Assembly: GCA_027922465.2 (NCBI GenBank)
Contig: BQMF02000047.1
Coordinates: 806,001-870,000, forward strand
Origin: Turritopsis dohrnii
Lineage: Eukaryota > Cnidaria > Hydrozoa > Anthoathecata > Oceaniidae
DNA length: 64,000 nt
Direction of reading: 5' to 3'
Below are positions 32,549 through 44,229 of this stretch, piece after piece (the stretch's first letter is position 1; every line of letters begins with the position of its first letter). Below the pieces are notes generated by a model. The model did not search any database and was not told the origin of the DNA. It saw only the letters and a program-made list of their open reading frames with translations. The translations under genes were made by a program, and so were the position numbers.

Positions 32549-33597
32549 CCAGATTTCAAGAACGGCCATAGGGACTAAGTTTGCTCCTCCTTATGCATGC
32601 ATATTTATGGATGATATGGAAACAGATTTTTTGAGCATGCAACCGATACAGCCATTGGTTTGGTTTAGATATATTGATGACGTTTTTTTTATCTGGATAG
32701 ATTCCGAAGAAGAGTTGGAGTCATTCTTGGAACGTCTCAATCAGTTTCACCCACACATAAGAGGTCGAGGGAATCAATCAATTTTTTAGATGTCATAGTT
32801 AAGGTTGCTGATGGAAGAATTGAAACGGACTTATACACTAAAACCACTGATTGTCATCAGTATATTCACTTTGAATCGTGTCATCCACTTCACACTAAAA
32901 CATCTAGTGTTTATAGTCAAGGTCTAAGATTGAGAAGGCTGTGCTCAGACGATAATATATTTAGGTCACGACTTGCTGAGATGGAGCACAGGTTCCTTCG
33001 CCGTGGATATCCACATAAAACCATTAAGGAGCAATTTGGGAGGCTCTTTAACATGACCCAGGAGAACGCATTGCAACCTAAGGAAAGAAATAGAGATGCA
33101 GTAGGGGTTCCATTTGTTGTTGCGTACAACACCCGTTTGAGCCGCTTAGGGAAATTTATAAAAAACCTTCTACCTATTTTCTATGCTGATGAGCAAGTTA
33201 AGACAGTGTTTACACCGAAGCCGTTTGTGTCATTTAGGTCAGTTAGGACATTAAAGGGTTATTTGGTTCGTTCGAAACTATATCCTAAGGAGAGGATAAT
33301 AGGATCAATTGGTTGTGGGAATAGAAGGTGTAACACTTGCAACAGTGTTAAAGTTACTGATTCCTTTTCTAGTACTAGAACTAGTCAAGTTTATCACATA
33401 AATCATAAGTTTGATTGCAATTCTAAATGTTTGGTCTATTTATTAACCTGTAAAGTTTGTGGGATACAATATGTAGGACAAACATCGGATAAGTTTAGAC
33501 TCAGATGGAACAACTATGTATCTTGTCAAAAAAAAGCTAAAAGTGGAGAAAGCGCTCCACAACACAACACAAAAAAATGGTGTTTTCACTGTTGATT
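32549..33597 (+). pseudogene. Penelope-like retroelement fragment (RT end plus GIY-YIG endonuclease)
   Basis: The RT end reads TKFAPPYACIFMDDME and the catalytic motif VWFRYIDDVFFIW. After a frame change near 32765 it continues SINFLDVIVKV and a conserved thumb-like region. The C-terminal part (32930-33595) has the CGNRRCNTCNSV cysteine cluster and a GIY-YIG endonuclease start with CLVYLLTCKVCGIQYVGQTS (GIY replaced by IQYVG). The N-terminal half of RT is absent and the end of the endonuclease is replaced by simple repeats at 33600. Active members of this class copy their RNA at nicked or telomeric DNA. This copy is 5'-truncated and frameshifted, hence inactive. Confidence 0.9.
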
Positions 33598-33709
33598 AAC
33601 TTATATATATATTTATATATATATAATAGTAATACAATTTACATATTTACATATAAAATTATAACAATTTTATTTTCCTATTTATTTCTCCGTCATCGAC
33701 TTTTCTGCT

Positions 33710-33771
33710 ATGGTATGAATATTAGACAAATATATTTAAGCTTAAATATATTTGTCTAATATTCATACCAT
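33710..33771. repeat. perfect 62-bp palindrome without spacer
   Basis: The 31 bases 33710-33740 are followed directly by their exact reverse complement. The centre is AAGCTT. Just after it, ATTCATACCAT repeats once more. Confidence 0.85.
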
Positions 33772-34916
33772 ATTCATACCATGACATTGAGTTATTAAAC
33801 ACGACTTTTCTGCTGTAATTTTCAAGTCAGTATCAGATATCACTTGAAGCCTTTTTCGTATCCCTCTTGATCCCCTGATACAAATGAGCTGCGATCTTAG
33901 CAGATTAAAACTGAGTTTTGTTCTTAACCAACTTTTGGTGACACTCGGCTGTTCCCTCTTTTTTCAGCAAACATTTCTGCGAGCCTGTTATAGAACGACT
34001 GACATTCCCTGACATTGCTCCGAAACATGTGAATACCAGTGGTGTAAATGATCCTTGATCGACATGATTTATTCGGTTCACATAGCAACGCTTTTTTTGT
34101 TGTTCGTTATACTTCGATGGTAGACTTTGGCCGTTGGGTTGAAAACCTTTACGTCAAAATATGCCATCTGTCCCCTTATCCAAAATCCTCGCGCTGCAAC
34201 ATCTACTCTCGCTTCGGCCGTTGTTATTGTTGACTTTGGCAATTCTTCTCCAGTAAGTTCTTGTAGTACTGGCTGGGTTCTTTACGTACGTCTCTGCATA
34301 CTTCCGATAAAATTTCTGCGGTAAAATCCCTTACTTCGTTGTGTCGCAAAGTAACGAAGCCTCCTTTTGGACACGATAGTGCGTGTTTTACAGTGAACGA
34401 GGCTCCGCATGCACAATGTGTACTTAGCCTTTTTAACGGGATAGTGTAAATGGAGTCTAATCAGAAAAACACCTTTTATAAGACAAAAGAGAATGTTCCC
34501 GTACCGCTCTAAATTTTAAAGCTAGTTTACCAAAACACAAATTTTTCTATTATGGTGGAAAAGTTTGCATTTGAAGAAAATTCTTATACAAATTTGATGA
34601 TATCCTTGAAATTATAGGAATCATTTAGATTGAAGTTGCAGTTTTAGTTAATGCCAAAGACCATGTTGTTCTCTGATGCTGATTTAATTATTTGTTATGA
34701 AGTTTTATTGATTAAAAAATCTTAACAACCTAGTCTAGAAGAGTAATGACACTATCTATGAATGTGTTATATGTAACTTCCTTTTTGTTTGTTAAGTGTT
34801 TATGTTGATGTTAACTGGTGGGGGAAATGTTGAAAATAATCCATGTTAATAAAAAATACATTATTCTAAGACAGATCCTTTTCCCCAAATATTTTGACAA
34901 CACTACTGTGTGAGTA
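33772..34916. other. no gene seen
   Basis: Mixed unique sequence. 34428-34475 (GTGTAAATGGAGTCTAATCAGAAAAACACC) resembles the end of the dispersed repeat seen at 39585-39615, so the copy that begins at 31751 may end here with the Penelope remnant nested inside. Confidence 0.4.
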
Positions 34917-35622
34917 CTGTCTTCGTGTCTATATAGTCTAATTACGGACAGCCTTTGTAATTACGGACATCAAAATGTAAACAAACATTCTTGTCACGAA
35001 AATAGATATGCATTCTTGCCAAGTTCACCATGTATAACTGAATAAAATGTTTTATGAAATAGAGCAATCCAATAGAGAACAATTAGCACTAAACACTTGA
35101 AGAATACTGGACCGTGAAAATCATAATGGCCTATATTTCAATACTCAGTAAAAAGTGTCCTCCCCCACTGTGATTGACGTACAAAAACTTTATTTATTTG
35201 ACTTGTGTTATGATAATTAACTTTCTAAAAGCATGATCTAAAAACATTTTCATTCCTTAATTCATTTTTAAACATAAATTTTCGACCTGTCGATATTTCA
35301 TGATGGAGGTGGCCATTATTATTTTTTATCCGTAAATATGGCTACCGTTGTACACATGGAGCTCATAAAAACACGCATGATTCTCAAGAGGGCGCAGTCT
35401 ATTTTAAATCTTTAAAGTTTAGAAAAATAAATTCTAAATGGCATATTGGTAATTTTCTCTAGCGTTCAAATAAATTTAATTATCCCTCTCTGAAGTTTGT
35501 TTTATTACAGTTTGGTTGACAGTACGTGATGTGCCGTGTTTTTAATTTACAGACGGTTGGAATTATTGTTTTGATCGATGTCCGTAATTACGAAGGCTGT
35601 CCGTAATTAGACACGAAGACGG
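34917..35622. mobile_element. 706-bp MITE-like element, TA-flanked
   Basis: Inverted ends: left CTGTCTTCGTGTCTA (34917) followed by a 9-bp duplication, then TCTAATTACGGACAGCC. The right end is the reverse complement, ending GAAGACGG at 35622. TA flanks both ends (34915-34916, 35623-35624). The arms continue with TGTAATTACGGACATC. No coding capacity. Confidence 0.8.
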
Positions 35623-35793
35623 TATATACGGTAAAAATATTTATAAAATTTGTGGGTGACAAGAATTTATATGTGAACCATAATTATATAAGTTGCACCA
35701 GAATAATTATTACTAATAATTATAGGAATAAAGACAGGTAAAATTATAAATATCAATTCTTATATGTAAGTAGAGGGTACACAGAAGATTGTT

Positions 35794-36544
35794 AGGCCAA
35801 TGGAAATTTTATATTAGTTTAGCGTCACTTAACTCCCGAAAATGTCATGCGGCATGTTTTCATTATTCATTATTCATTAATTTCGTTCTAATGCCATACA
35901 TAGCGAGAGAACACATCAAATACGCCATTTTGCATTTATAATCACTGAGATCCCGCCTGCCCGAGTACGGTACTACTAGCTCGAGCTTTCAAATAACTTC
36001 AGACCTGCTTTTTCTTCAACTACATTGAAAAAGAAGAAATTTTCAAGAAATTTTTGCAAATTAGGTATTCCGCAAAGTTGCCTTTTCAGCATGTATCTGA
36101 TAGAAATCGAAACCATTACTCTATTATTCCAAAACGCTGCAAAAAGTAATTTCTATTTCGATTACGTAATCGAATGTCGAAATATCGCTACGATATATTA
36201 TACGGAACACTCTGGGGAAGTCATTAGACGCACATGGAAGAGCAACTACTTGGACATTTTGAACTGGGATACGACGGTCGGTGGTGGGTAGGCAAGCAAA
36301 TGAAGTAGATGATGTATTGTCATTTTATAATTGAAATAATAAAATCTTGTAAAATAATGAACTTTTTTACGCAGGCAGTTGAAGTAATGCGGGCGGGTGA
36401 CGCTAAACTAATATAAAATTTCCATCGGTCTTAAGTAGTAGTATGGGAATAATGAAATTTTGTAAACTAATGAACTTTTTTACGCGGGCACTTAAACTGA
36501 TGCAGGCGGGTGACGATAAACTAATATAAAATTTCCATTGGCCT
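35794..36544. mobile_element. MITE family copy 1, with duplicated right terminus
   Basis: Starts AGGCCAATGGAAATTTTATA and ends in the reverse complement at 36544. An extra terminal copy ends at 36431, so the last ~110 bp are duplicated in tandem (36320-36431 and 36440-36544). The interior matches 62778-63429, including CATGCGGCATGTTTTCATTA and ACTCTGGGGAAGTCATT. The 88-residue frame at 36025 is a chance frame of the element. Confidence 0.8.
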
Positions 36545-37196
36545 AATGGTTGAACCTCCTATGATGTTAAATCCTCAAGATATCATGTGGTCATGTTCCA
36601 GTTTGCAGATCTTCGTTATAATGTTTGTTCTTTGAATACTTTCTTCAGACTTTTTTGTTCTCATTTATTTGAAGAGAACAACAAACAAAAGTTTAAACCT
36701 TCAAATCCACTACTTAGGTGTGAGTCACAGCTACAATGGAAAGTTCCAAAATGAATCAGTTTGACAGTTTAAGGGAAAAGGATAGCAGTTGTTTAATCGA
36801 TTCTGCTGAAATCAATTTTTACAATCGATTTTGGGATTTTCAATCAAATGATTTAAAGATTTCAAGGAATTAATTCATTGGATTCTTAAATCCCCAAATC
36901 AATTTTCTATCATTGCAGAATCGATATACATTGATTTTGCCTATTCTAAATAACCTGTCACTATAATTCATTTTAAAACAATAACCCATGTATTTCTAAC
37001 TTGTAATGTTGTCTATCTACTGATTGAGGAAAGCAGCTCCATTCACAGAAAATAAATTGAACTTATATTCTATAAAACTTCTATAAGGGGGAGTAGAAGC
37101 CCCATACAAACATGTTGTTTATTATGAAGTTAGTTGTGTTATTTGTTTGTTATCATTATCTCTATTTGGTCTTGCTTATAGTTGTATATAAAAAAT
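36545..37196. other. RTF2 upstream region
   Basis: AT-rich. 36780-36930 contains partly inverted AATCGATT/AATCAATT words. No gene or clear core promoter seen. Confidence 0.4.
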
Positions 37197-38375
37197 ATGG
37201 GTTGTGATGGAGGAACCATTCCGAAGCGCCATGAATTGGTTAAGACAGCTAAAAAACCTCCACAAAAAGACAAAGATATGGATAGAAATGCCAAATGGTG
37301 TAATTGCACCATCAGTCAGCAAAGCTTAACGACTCCCATCATGGCATGTGAGCTAGGGAAATTATACAGGTTTGTACCAAATACTTGATTCTTTAAGTTA
37401 TGAAAAAAAATTATTATGTTTGAAAAGAGTTACAGTGCCCTGTAAAAAGTTTTGAAAATGGTTATGTAATAAGAGTATGTATGTATACAAGTTTGTTGTT
37501 AGGAATGTTTTTTCTTTCCTCATAGCAAAGAATCTATCTTGGAATTCCTGCTTGATCGATCTATCTCTGAAAATGCATCACACATAAGGAATTTAAAGGA
37601 TGTAAAAGAACTGAAACTCACTTTAAATTCAGGGTACAAGAAACCAAAGTCTGGTCTTGCAGATCAGTATTTTGACACACAAGCTTCGAAATATGTTTGC
37701 CCAGTTGTTGGTATGTCTAGTTCTCCAGATTTCTGATTTTGAGATGGCTGTTGAATACGAGTTCTGTCATACTTCCTGAATTTTTTGTGTTGTTGAAAGT
37801 GAAATTATTATTCAATCTTATTTGCAGGCTTAGAGATGAATGGGAAATACAAGTTCTGTATGTTATGGACATGTGGTTGTGTTTTGTCTGAACGAGCACT
37901 GAAAGAAGTCGAGACTGATACATGTCATCAATGTGGAGAAAAATTTCAAAAAGATGATGTAATCATATTAAATCCGACTGACAGTGATTTTGAAACGATG
38001 GAGGCCAATATGAGTGCTAGACGGGAAAAAGTGAAAGCTTTGCGCAAGGCTAGTAAGGAAAAGAAAAGCGAAAAAAGAAAACATACCAACATTTCTGCCT
38101 CAAACAGCAATTTTAAAGAGCCTGCTCCTCTCCCAAATGGCAAAGAATCTGTAAGTAAGAAGCCTCGCAAATTAGAGAGTAAGGTGGATTCAAAAGGCAA
38201 AGATGCACAGGCCACAGTAAAGAAAGCTAGTGAACCAAAAAAGACGAATACGAGTTTGTTGGATCCCAAGAAAAGTAAAGTATACAAAAGTTTATTTACA
38301 TCAAGCGAAAGCAGTAAGGCGCGCGGAAGTGACCAAAAAGCTCACTGGATTACGTATAACCCATACCATCTGTAA
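37197..38375 (+). CDS. RTF2: RTF2 (replication termination factor 2 / RTFDC1), 3 exons
   Basis: Exons: 37197-37369, 37526-37710 and 37828-38375, 301 residues, close to the usual ~300. The N terminus MGCDGGTIPKRHELVK is diagnostic. It is followed by a first degenerate RING/U-box-like zinc region (WCNCTISQQ, then ACELGKLY) and FLLDRSI. The second C2HC2-type region has CPVVGLEMNGKYKFC, CGCVLSERALKE and CHQCGEKFQKDDVIILNP. The tail is lysine-rich (~200-280) and ends with the conserved KVYKSLFTS and AHWITYNPYHL. In fission yeast Rtf2 stabilises paused forks; in animals it is removed from stalled forks by DDI1/2. The nuclear, spliced gene is intact. The start is the only ATG that gives the conserved terminus. 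Confidence 0.97.
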
Positions 38376-39412
38376 AAGGATGATCATCAAACTGATTTGG
38401 ATTACATGGAGCTGTATTTGAAATAATTTGCATCCACATGTTTAATTTCACGGTCTTCACATAAGTGAAGAAGAGTTTTTGTTTATATCCTAAAATGTGA
38501 CTTTGAAAAGCAAATGCATATGAATCAAAACAAATACAACAAATTCTTTTTACAACGATCTTTTCAAGAAACTTCGAAAGAATCTCCTGTTTCTTATGGT
38601 CATGTTAGATGAGAAATTTTTCAGATTCGTAATTTGACTACAAATGCGAGAATAATCCCTATCCTTGTTCGATAGTTTGCATTAAGCTTTGTAAATGTAT
38701 AATTTTGTGAGATACTATATTAACAGGTAGCTATGCAGATAGCCATTTCTTGAAAGTTTCAACGAATATTTGTTTTACCTGTTGAAGTGGACCTGGGGTT
38801 TCCAATATAAGCTCTCCTTTTTAAAGGTGTATACGTCTACAGATTTCTAACAAGCAAACTTCTCAGTTAAAACCTTAAAATTGTCTGAAAGAACGAGGAG
38901 GAACCTTAACTTTAACTTGAACAATGTTTACACCATAAAACATTTGTTGAAAAATCACTACGATGGAGTGCAATTCTATTCGAATAAACACACTAATACA
39001 ATAAAAATGTTCTTCATCACAGTGGTTTTGGACGATTTTGCCCACTGGGAGCTGGTTAGAAATCGGTAGAAATTCTGTGGTAGAAAGCATAATATAATGG
39101 GATACGCAAAAGATTTGAAATGTTTTGGTTTTGACGAAAGTTCACCAAATCAGGTGTTTTCATGAAGGATCGAACTTCTTGTATTTCTGGAGATCACTAA
39201 GGATATGGATGAGAAAAATGGAGATAATACGCAACTGACCTGGAAGTTCATATAGCTTCAGCGGAGTAGATATTATTAGAGATAACAAGATGTTTCAATG
39301 TAGTACACGAGTATGTTCAGGTCTTTTTTTTTAACATATAAAGTATAAAAAGTATATCGCCATCTCTCGTACCATCATAGTATATAGACTAACTGCAGGT
39401 TGTCATATTTAA
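38376..39412. other. RTF2 3' flank; no other gene seen
   Basis: AT-rich, with only short overlapping chance frames at 38875-39090. Confidence 0.4.
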
Positions 39413-39620
39413 AACAAGAGCCAGATGGCGCAAAACGGTAGCAGCAAAAGTACTTGCCACAAGAATACTTTTAAATTTGAAATTTTACTTAAAGTTCTTA
39501 AACGTTCTGTAAACGTTATTTCCTGAGATATCTTACTGGTGGAAAACAGGCATAAACGATAATATAATGTTTAAAATTACTAACTCGTGTAAATAGGGTC
39601 TAATCGTAACACACCAGCAA
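39413..39620 (+). repeat. dispersed repeat, copy 2 (GAGCCAGATGGCGC family)
   Basis: Begins ACAAGAGCCAGATGGCGCAA like the copies at 17590 (reverse) and 31751. Ends around GGGTCTAATCGTAACACACC, resembling the complementary end at 17457. About 200 bp, non-coding, directly next to the DIRS terminus. Confidence 0.6.
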
Positions 39621-39629
39621 TTTAATTTT

Positions 39630-39858
39630 CCAATTAAACAAATGAAATGCAGTTTAATTATAATAATATTTGCCCTAATCCTAAGTAATCAAGTGAGATT
39701 CGGCTCCCGTAAAAATCCTACTTTAAAGACTAGAAATTGAAGTCCAAATCCTGTCTGTGTGTGCATTGTACAAGTGCAGGGAGGAGGGTGGGCACTTGAT
39801 TACTTAGGATTAGGGCAAATATTATTATAATTAAACTGCATTTCATTTGTTTAATTGG
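39630..39858. repeat. perfect 66-bp inverted repeat with 97-bp loop, at the DIRS 3' terminus
   Basis: Arms 39630-39695 and 39793-39858 are exact reverse complements. Each contains GCCCTAATCCTAAGTAATCA, a diverged version of the DIRS terminal GCCCAATCCTAAGTATCAAA. The loop starts AGATTCGGCTCCCGTAAAAA, matching the inverted sequence next to the other DIRS end (54590-54612). DIRS elements carry an internal complementary region matching their ends; this may be such a region or an older related terminus. Confidence 0.8.
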
Positions 39859-40049
39859 GAAATAATATTTTGCCCAATCCTAAGTATCAAATGAGATTTC
39901 AAAGCCTTTGGGGTTCAATTTCTACCCAGAGAAATCCTGGGATCTGAGTCAATTGACACACATCAAAGTCATTTAATAATCAACTACAGCCCAGAAGTAT
40001 TTGCTTTATTATCAAGAGCACAAATATATACACATAGTAATGCTAAGGA

Positions 40050-41123
40050 CTAGCGTCCTAATAAAGTGTCTCCAAAGTTCTTTGTCACTGGCAAATTATA
40101 ATGCCTTCTGAAAGTGGAATCTGTCCTCCACCCTGCTGCTTTATTAATGTCCTTCATAGACAATCCCATGTTGCTTGCTTTGCTTGTGGAAGCACTTCTC
40201 GTAGAGTGTGTCGTAAACACTGTAATGTCTATGCCAGCCAATAATAAAAAGGATTTGATATACCTTGCAATTGTTTGTACACCAACCGGCCTATGAGGGT
40301 AAGCATATGATAACACTAATTGTTGTGGCTTGCCCTCCAAATTTTCCCTTATCGGGTTAGTACGGTTTAAATACTCTCTAAGGCATGCCACAACACACAG
40401 CTTCTTATTCTCAGGATACGATATAAAACAAAGGGGTTCCTGATGGTGACCAGGTCTTGTTGTTTTCAAGAGCTGAGGTACATAGAAAGTGTAAGTGTCC
40501 TGTGAGTCATGACAAAAATTCACTTTCAATGCTCCAACTGTTTGGGCCCTCTGGCCACTCAACAAACATAGCAACGTAGCTAATTTCTTTGTGAGCATTT
40601 CCAAAAGCAATTGACCATTGTCAGGTAAGGTTCTGATATAATCTAGAATTTTACCAGGGTCATACATGACAGTGTACCTTGGCAGTGCTGGCCGTAACCG
40701 AAACATGCCTTTTAAAATCTTGGATACTACAGGGTCCTTGCCAAAGGATACTCCGTTTTTATTGGGCAAAATTGCTGATAATGCAGATCTTGCTGCGGAA
40801 ATATAACCGAACTCCCTCTTCTCCTTGTTAAACAATGCCGTAAGGAATGATATGGCTGAATCATAGCTAGCGTTCAGTGGGTCATCAATATTATTAAGCT
40901 TGCAATATGCAGTCCATTTTTTGATGTATATGTTGTATGATTGTTGGGTTTTTGGGGCCCAAGATGCCATTGCCAACTTACATACCTCCATATCCTCATT
41001 TTTCCTCTTCATTATCTCCCACAGACTACTGCAGCAACCAGTCTGAGCTGTTGATTCAATGGGTGTTTCAGCTCCATCTTCTGAGGTAGAATGAGAAGGT
41101 CCGGCCTGGAATGAAGAATGCAA
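40050..41123 (-). CDS. DIRS tyrosine recombinase
   Basis: 357 residues. The N-terminal SAM-like/core-binding region has WAPKTQQSYNIYIKKWTAYC. The catalytic domain has Arg in LLSGQRAQTVGALK, HxxR in FTTHSTRSASTSKASNMG, and the nucleophilic Tyr in TFRRHYNLPV. The catalytic set is intact. It integrates the circular DNA copy. Start codon chosen by frame; on the minus strand it overlaps the tail of the RT frame, as is usual in DIRS. Confidence 0.93.
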   Translation of the reverse strand: MHSSFQAGPSHSTSEDGAETPIESTAQTGCCSSLWEIMKRKNEDMEVCKLAMASWAPKTQQSYNIYIKKWTAYCKLNNIDDPLNASYDSAISFLTALFNKEKREFGYISAARSALSAILPNKNGVSFGKDPVVSKILKGMFRLRPALPRYTVMYDPGKILDYIRTLPDNGQLLLEMLTKKLATLLCLLSGQRAQTVGALKVNFCHDSQDTYTFYVPQLLKTTRPGHHQEPLCFISYPENKKLCVVACLREYLNRTNPIRENLEGKPQQLVLSYAYPHRPVGVQTIARYIKSFLLLAGIDITVFTTHSTRSASTSKASNMGLSMKDINKAAGWRTDSTFRRHYNLPVTKNFGDTLLGR

Positions 41124-42766
41124 TAATCACAACTAATTTCCATAAATTGGTTGTACCATGGTTGATTTGGCCAATCTGGAACCACCATAATTCCAGTTGC
41201 TCCCTCCCTTCATATTTTCTGAAGCACTTGTGGAATAATGGCAAATGGAGGGAAAGCATAAAAGTCCTTCCCTGCCCAGGTTTCTGTAAAAGCATTAACC
41301 CCGATACAATCTGGGTCAGGTCTAAAGGAATAAAATTTATCCAGTTGTTTATTTATCCTGCTAGCAAATAAATCCACTTTTGGTTGGAAATTTAGACGTA
41401 TTAGGACTCATTGGAAAACCTCTCTATTCAGCATCCACTCAGTCCTAGTTTCCTGTTTTTGGGATTCCTCATTAGCTTCAACATTCAAAACCCCAGGAAT
41501 GTGTGTTGCTGTTATCCAATTATTCCTTGCAATCGCCCAATCCCAAATTTGCTGGGCCACATTATCCATGGCCAGGGATTTAGTACTGCCCATTTTGTTT
41601 ATAGCAGACATTGCTGATGTATTATCTGTACGTATCAAAATATGGGTATTTGTCAAGTCATGACAAAATGATTGTAACCCAAACAATGATGCCTTCATCT
41701 CTAAGGCATTAATGTGCTGGTAAACCACTTCCTGGGTTGCACCGTTACACATTAATTCCTCTTCCCCAAAGTGTCCGCCAGTTTGTTTTCCTTGATATGA
41801 TGCTCCCCAGCCAAAGGTAGAAGCATCTGTAGTTAAAGTAACTTCTGGGGCATTACGTGCTATCGGTGCAAAGCTGTTGGAGACATTGTGCTGCCACCAT
41901 ATTATGTCCTGCATACAATCCTCTGGCAAGGTAGTAGCTTTGTCAAAGTTCCCTTTGTGAGCAAGCAAGGCCTTAGACTTATGTCGCTCCAGCTTCCGAT
42001 AGTGGAGTCTTCCCAGGGGAACAGCCAAAAGGCTACTAGAGATCTTTCCCAAAAGCTTAGCTAAAGTCCTGATAGTAACCGTTCGACACTCATGCATTTG
42101 GAAACACATTTCTATTAGGGCCTTCTTCTTGGGTTCTGTCAAAGAGACAGTCATACTCTCAGAATTTATGATAAATCCTAAAAATTCTATGGTTTTTGCA
42201 GGCTCAAAGACTGATTTTTCTGGGTGGACAACCAACCCCAAGCTTTCCAAAAGTGAAACCACCATATCAATATTATCATAACATTTATCTTTTTGAACTG
42301 CCATGGTTATAAGGTCATCGATGTAATCCGCAACAGAAACATCATGTTGACGTAGGTACGCCATAGGAGGCTTCATAACTTTTGTGAATTTCCTCGGACC
42401 TTCGGTGTAACCATTAGGCAAGGCAGTAAATTGGTACAACTTGCCATGACGCTTAAATTTAAGTAGTTTCCTGTCATCAGGGTGTATAGCAATGCTGTAG
42501 TATGCATCTTTTATGTCAAGTTTTCCCATATACATGTTAGGCTTGATCATGCATAAGATGTTTTTCAATGTTTGCATCTTAAATTTCCTTTTTTCAATAG
42601 CCATATTCAGCTTTTTTAGGTTAAGTATCATTCGATATCCCCCATCATTCTTCTCCCTGACAAAGACAGGAGATATAAATTCTCCTTCCTCAGGATAGGA
42701 CTCCATGATTACTCCTTTGCCTAAGAGTCGTGCTATTTCTTCATCAATGAAGTTTTCCTCCTTTAC
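41068..42766 (-). pseudogene. DIRS reverse transcriptase/RNase H, main part
   Basis: From 42766 the frame runs through RT: PVFVREKNDGGYRMILNLKK, the first catalytic Asp in MGKLDIKDAYYSIAIHP, and VADYIDDLITMAV. RNase H has LTTDASTFGWGASYQ, INALEMKAS and LIRTDNTSAMSAI. A TGA at 41408-41410 cuts the conserved reading (NREVFQ, stop, VLIRLNFQPKVDLFAS), and a second in-frame TGA lies near 41214 (LQKI, stop, REGATGIM). Both could be CGA-to-TGA changes. The N-terminal part of the same frame lies across the CACTA element at 52891-53110. Confidence 0.9.
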
Positions 42767-42975
42767 CACTGCATGAACAGTGGATGAATACGGATATTTT
42801 CAACTCCGTTGCAATTTTGAAATACGGAAATATTAGTGAAATATACGGACAGTTTTTAATACGGAAATATATTCACTGACATACGTATGTCTTTCCGTAT
42901 TTTTTGAAATACTTTCAAGGCAGCTGGAGTTGTTTTCACATTCGTCCGTATTTTTTCAACTGCAGTTTTTTCTTA
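42767..42975. repeat. left terminal and subterminal repeats of the CACTA element
   Basis: CACTGCATGAAC end, then ATACGGA/TCCGTAT motifs at roughly 42786, 42821, 42841, 42859, 42894 and 42947 in both orientations. Confidence 0.8.
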
Positions 42976-43925
42976 TACTTGGCTTAATTAAATCTGGAAG
43001 TACTTTCAACAAAATCTAGTGTCCATTTTTTGATTTGTTTTCGATTGTTTGTTAAAATTGAATCACGTTTTATGAAAATAATCGAATTTTTCGAAAGTCC
43101 CATTCGTTGGAGAACAACATTTCGGAGCTAGCAACTTTGTTATGTTGAATGAATTGTCGATAATGATGATGATGATTAAATGATGATCAAATGCGTCAAA
43201 ATTTTCATCGAAACTGCGAGTTTCATGGATTTTGATGAAACTTTTGACGAATTTGCACCAGCCTTAATACTAGAAAATAAAGGTTGGTGTTTACAATAAG
43301 GTATTCCTATCTATCTGAATATTCCTAATGAGAAATTTCTGCCTATTTGTTGTTTTGTCGTTCAAAAGCGGAATATTGAAAAGCGCCTAGTGTGTTTTAT
43401 CTAAATAAACATTCTTTTTATCGAACTTTTAATTTCGTTTGAAATTATCGTGGCATGATGCAACACTGCTCTCATTTACGAAACAAGAAACTTTTGACCG
43501 AAAGTAAGTAATGATCATATTCAGTAAACAAACCGATGTATCCGTTGCTTCTATATATTAGCTTTCTAGTTCGGAATGACCGTTTTTGAACAGAATGCAA
43601 TGGCATGTCATAACGAGGCTATCATTATCTATATCTAAGGATGACAACTGATTTGGTCATCATATGACCGCTGACCGCGCAGACCTTTCCCGAATTTCTG
43701 TTTTTCGGTTTATCAATGTTCACTTCCTTCTCATCATCAGAATTGTTCCTGATAAAATGTTAAAAAATATGTGAACTAAAATCGTGATGTATAAGTAGAA
43801 ATAAGAAATAGTCAAAAAACAATATATTGAATATTGAACCAGCATTGAAAGTCATTTTGCAATAGATCAAGTCACAGTTAGAAATCCCTTTACATACAAT
43901 GGTGCGCAAAAAATGTTTTCAGAAA
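42976..43925. other. CACTA interior without gene
   Basis: AT-rich, with a GATGATGAT simple stretch near 43162-43190. No frame or repeat of note before the paired hairpin modules. Confidence 0.45.
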
Positions 43926-44040
43926 ATGCAAGCTTTTAATTTCAAGCTCATCCACTGAAGATCAGTCTTCTGCAAAGAGCTTGCTAGCTGGCTCCATCCA
44001 CATACGCGTCAAGCCAGTCTAAACAATTTAAAACTTGCAA
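43926..44040. repeat. foldable ~105-nt module, copy 1
   Basis: Outer stem GCAAGCTTTTAA (43928) pairs with TTTAAAACTTGC (about 44028-44039). Inside are stem AAGCTC/GAGCTT enclosing GAAGATCAGTCTTC, and stem CTGGCT/AGCCAG, giving a three-way junction. The inner 80 bases are nearly identical to copy 2 at 44230-44345. Lies downstream of the kinase stop codon. Confidence 0.65.
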
Positions 44041-44229
44041 AAAATAATTACCTGACACCAGTTAAAATTCAAAAGAAATAAAGGAAAATGTAACTGTAAC
44101 CACTAGCTTAGAAGACTTTCTGCTAAGAAAATGAATGAATAGATAAAATATATAAAAACCACTTTTATATGTTAACATTCATATACATTATGCTATCCAT
44201 TTTAGTACGGGAAGTGTTTTTGGGAAATA

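Noticed and set aside
32336..32569. 77-codon minus-strand frame
   Set aside because: Made largely of TATA simple repeat translated as Tyr/Ile; no coding signal.
41068..41295. Separate 75-codon gene overlapping the DIRS recombinase
   Set aside because: It is an out-of-frame shadow of the RT/RNase H tail, whose true frame shows family motifs there.
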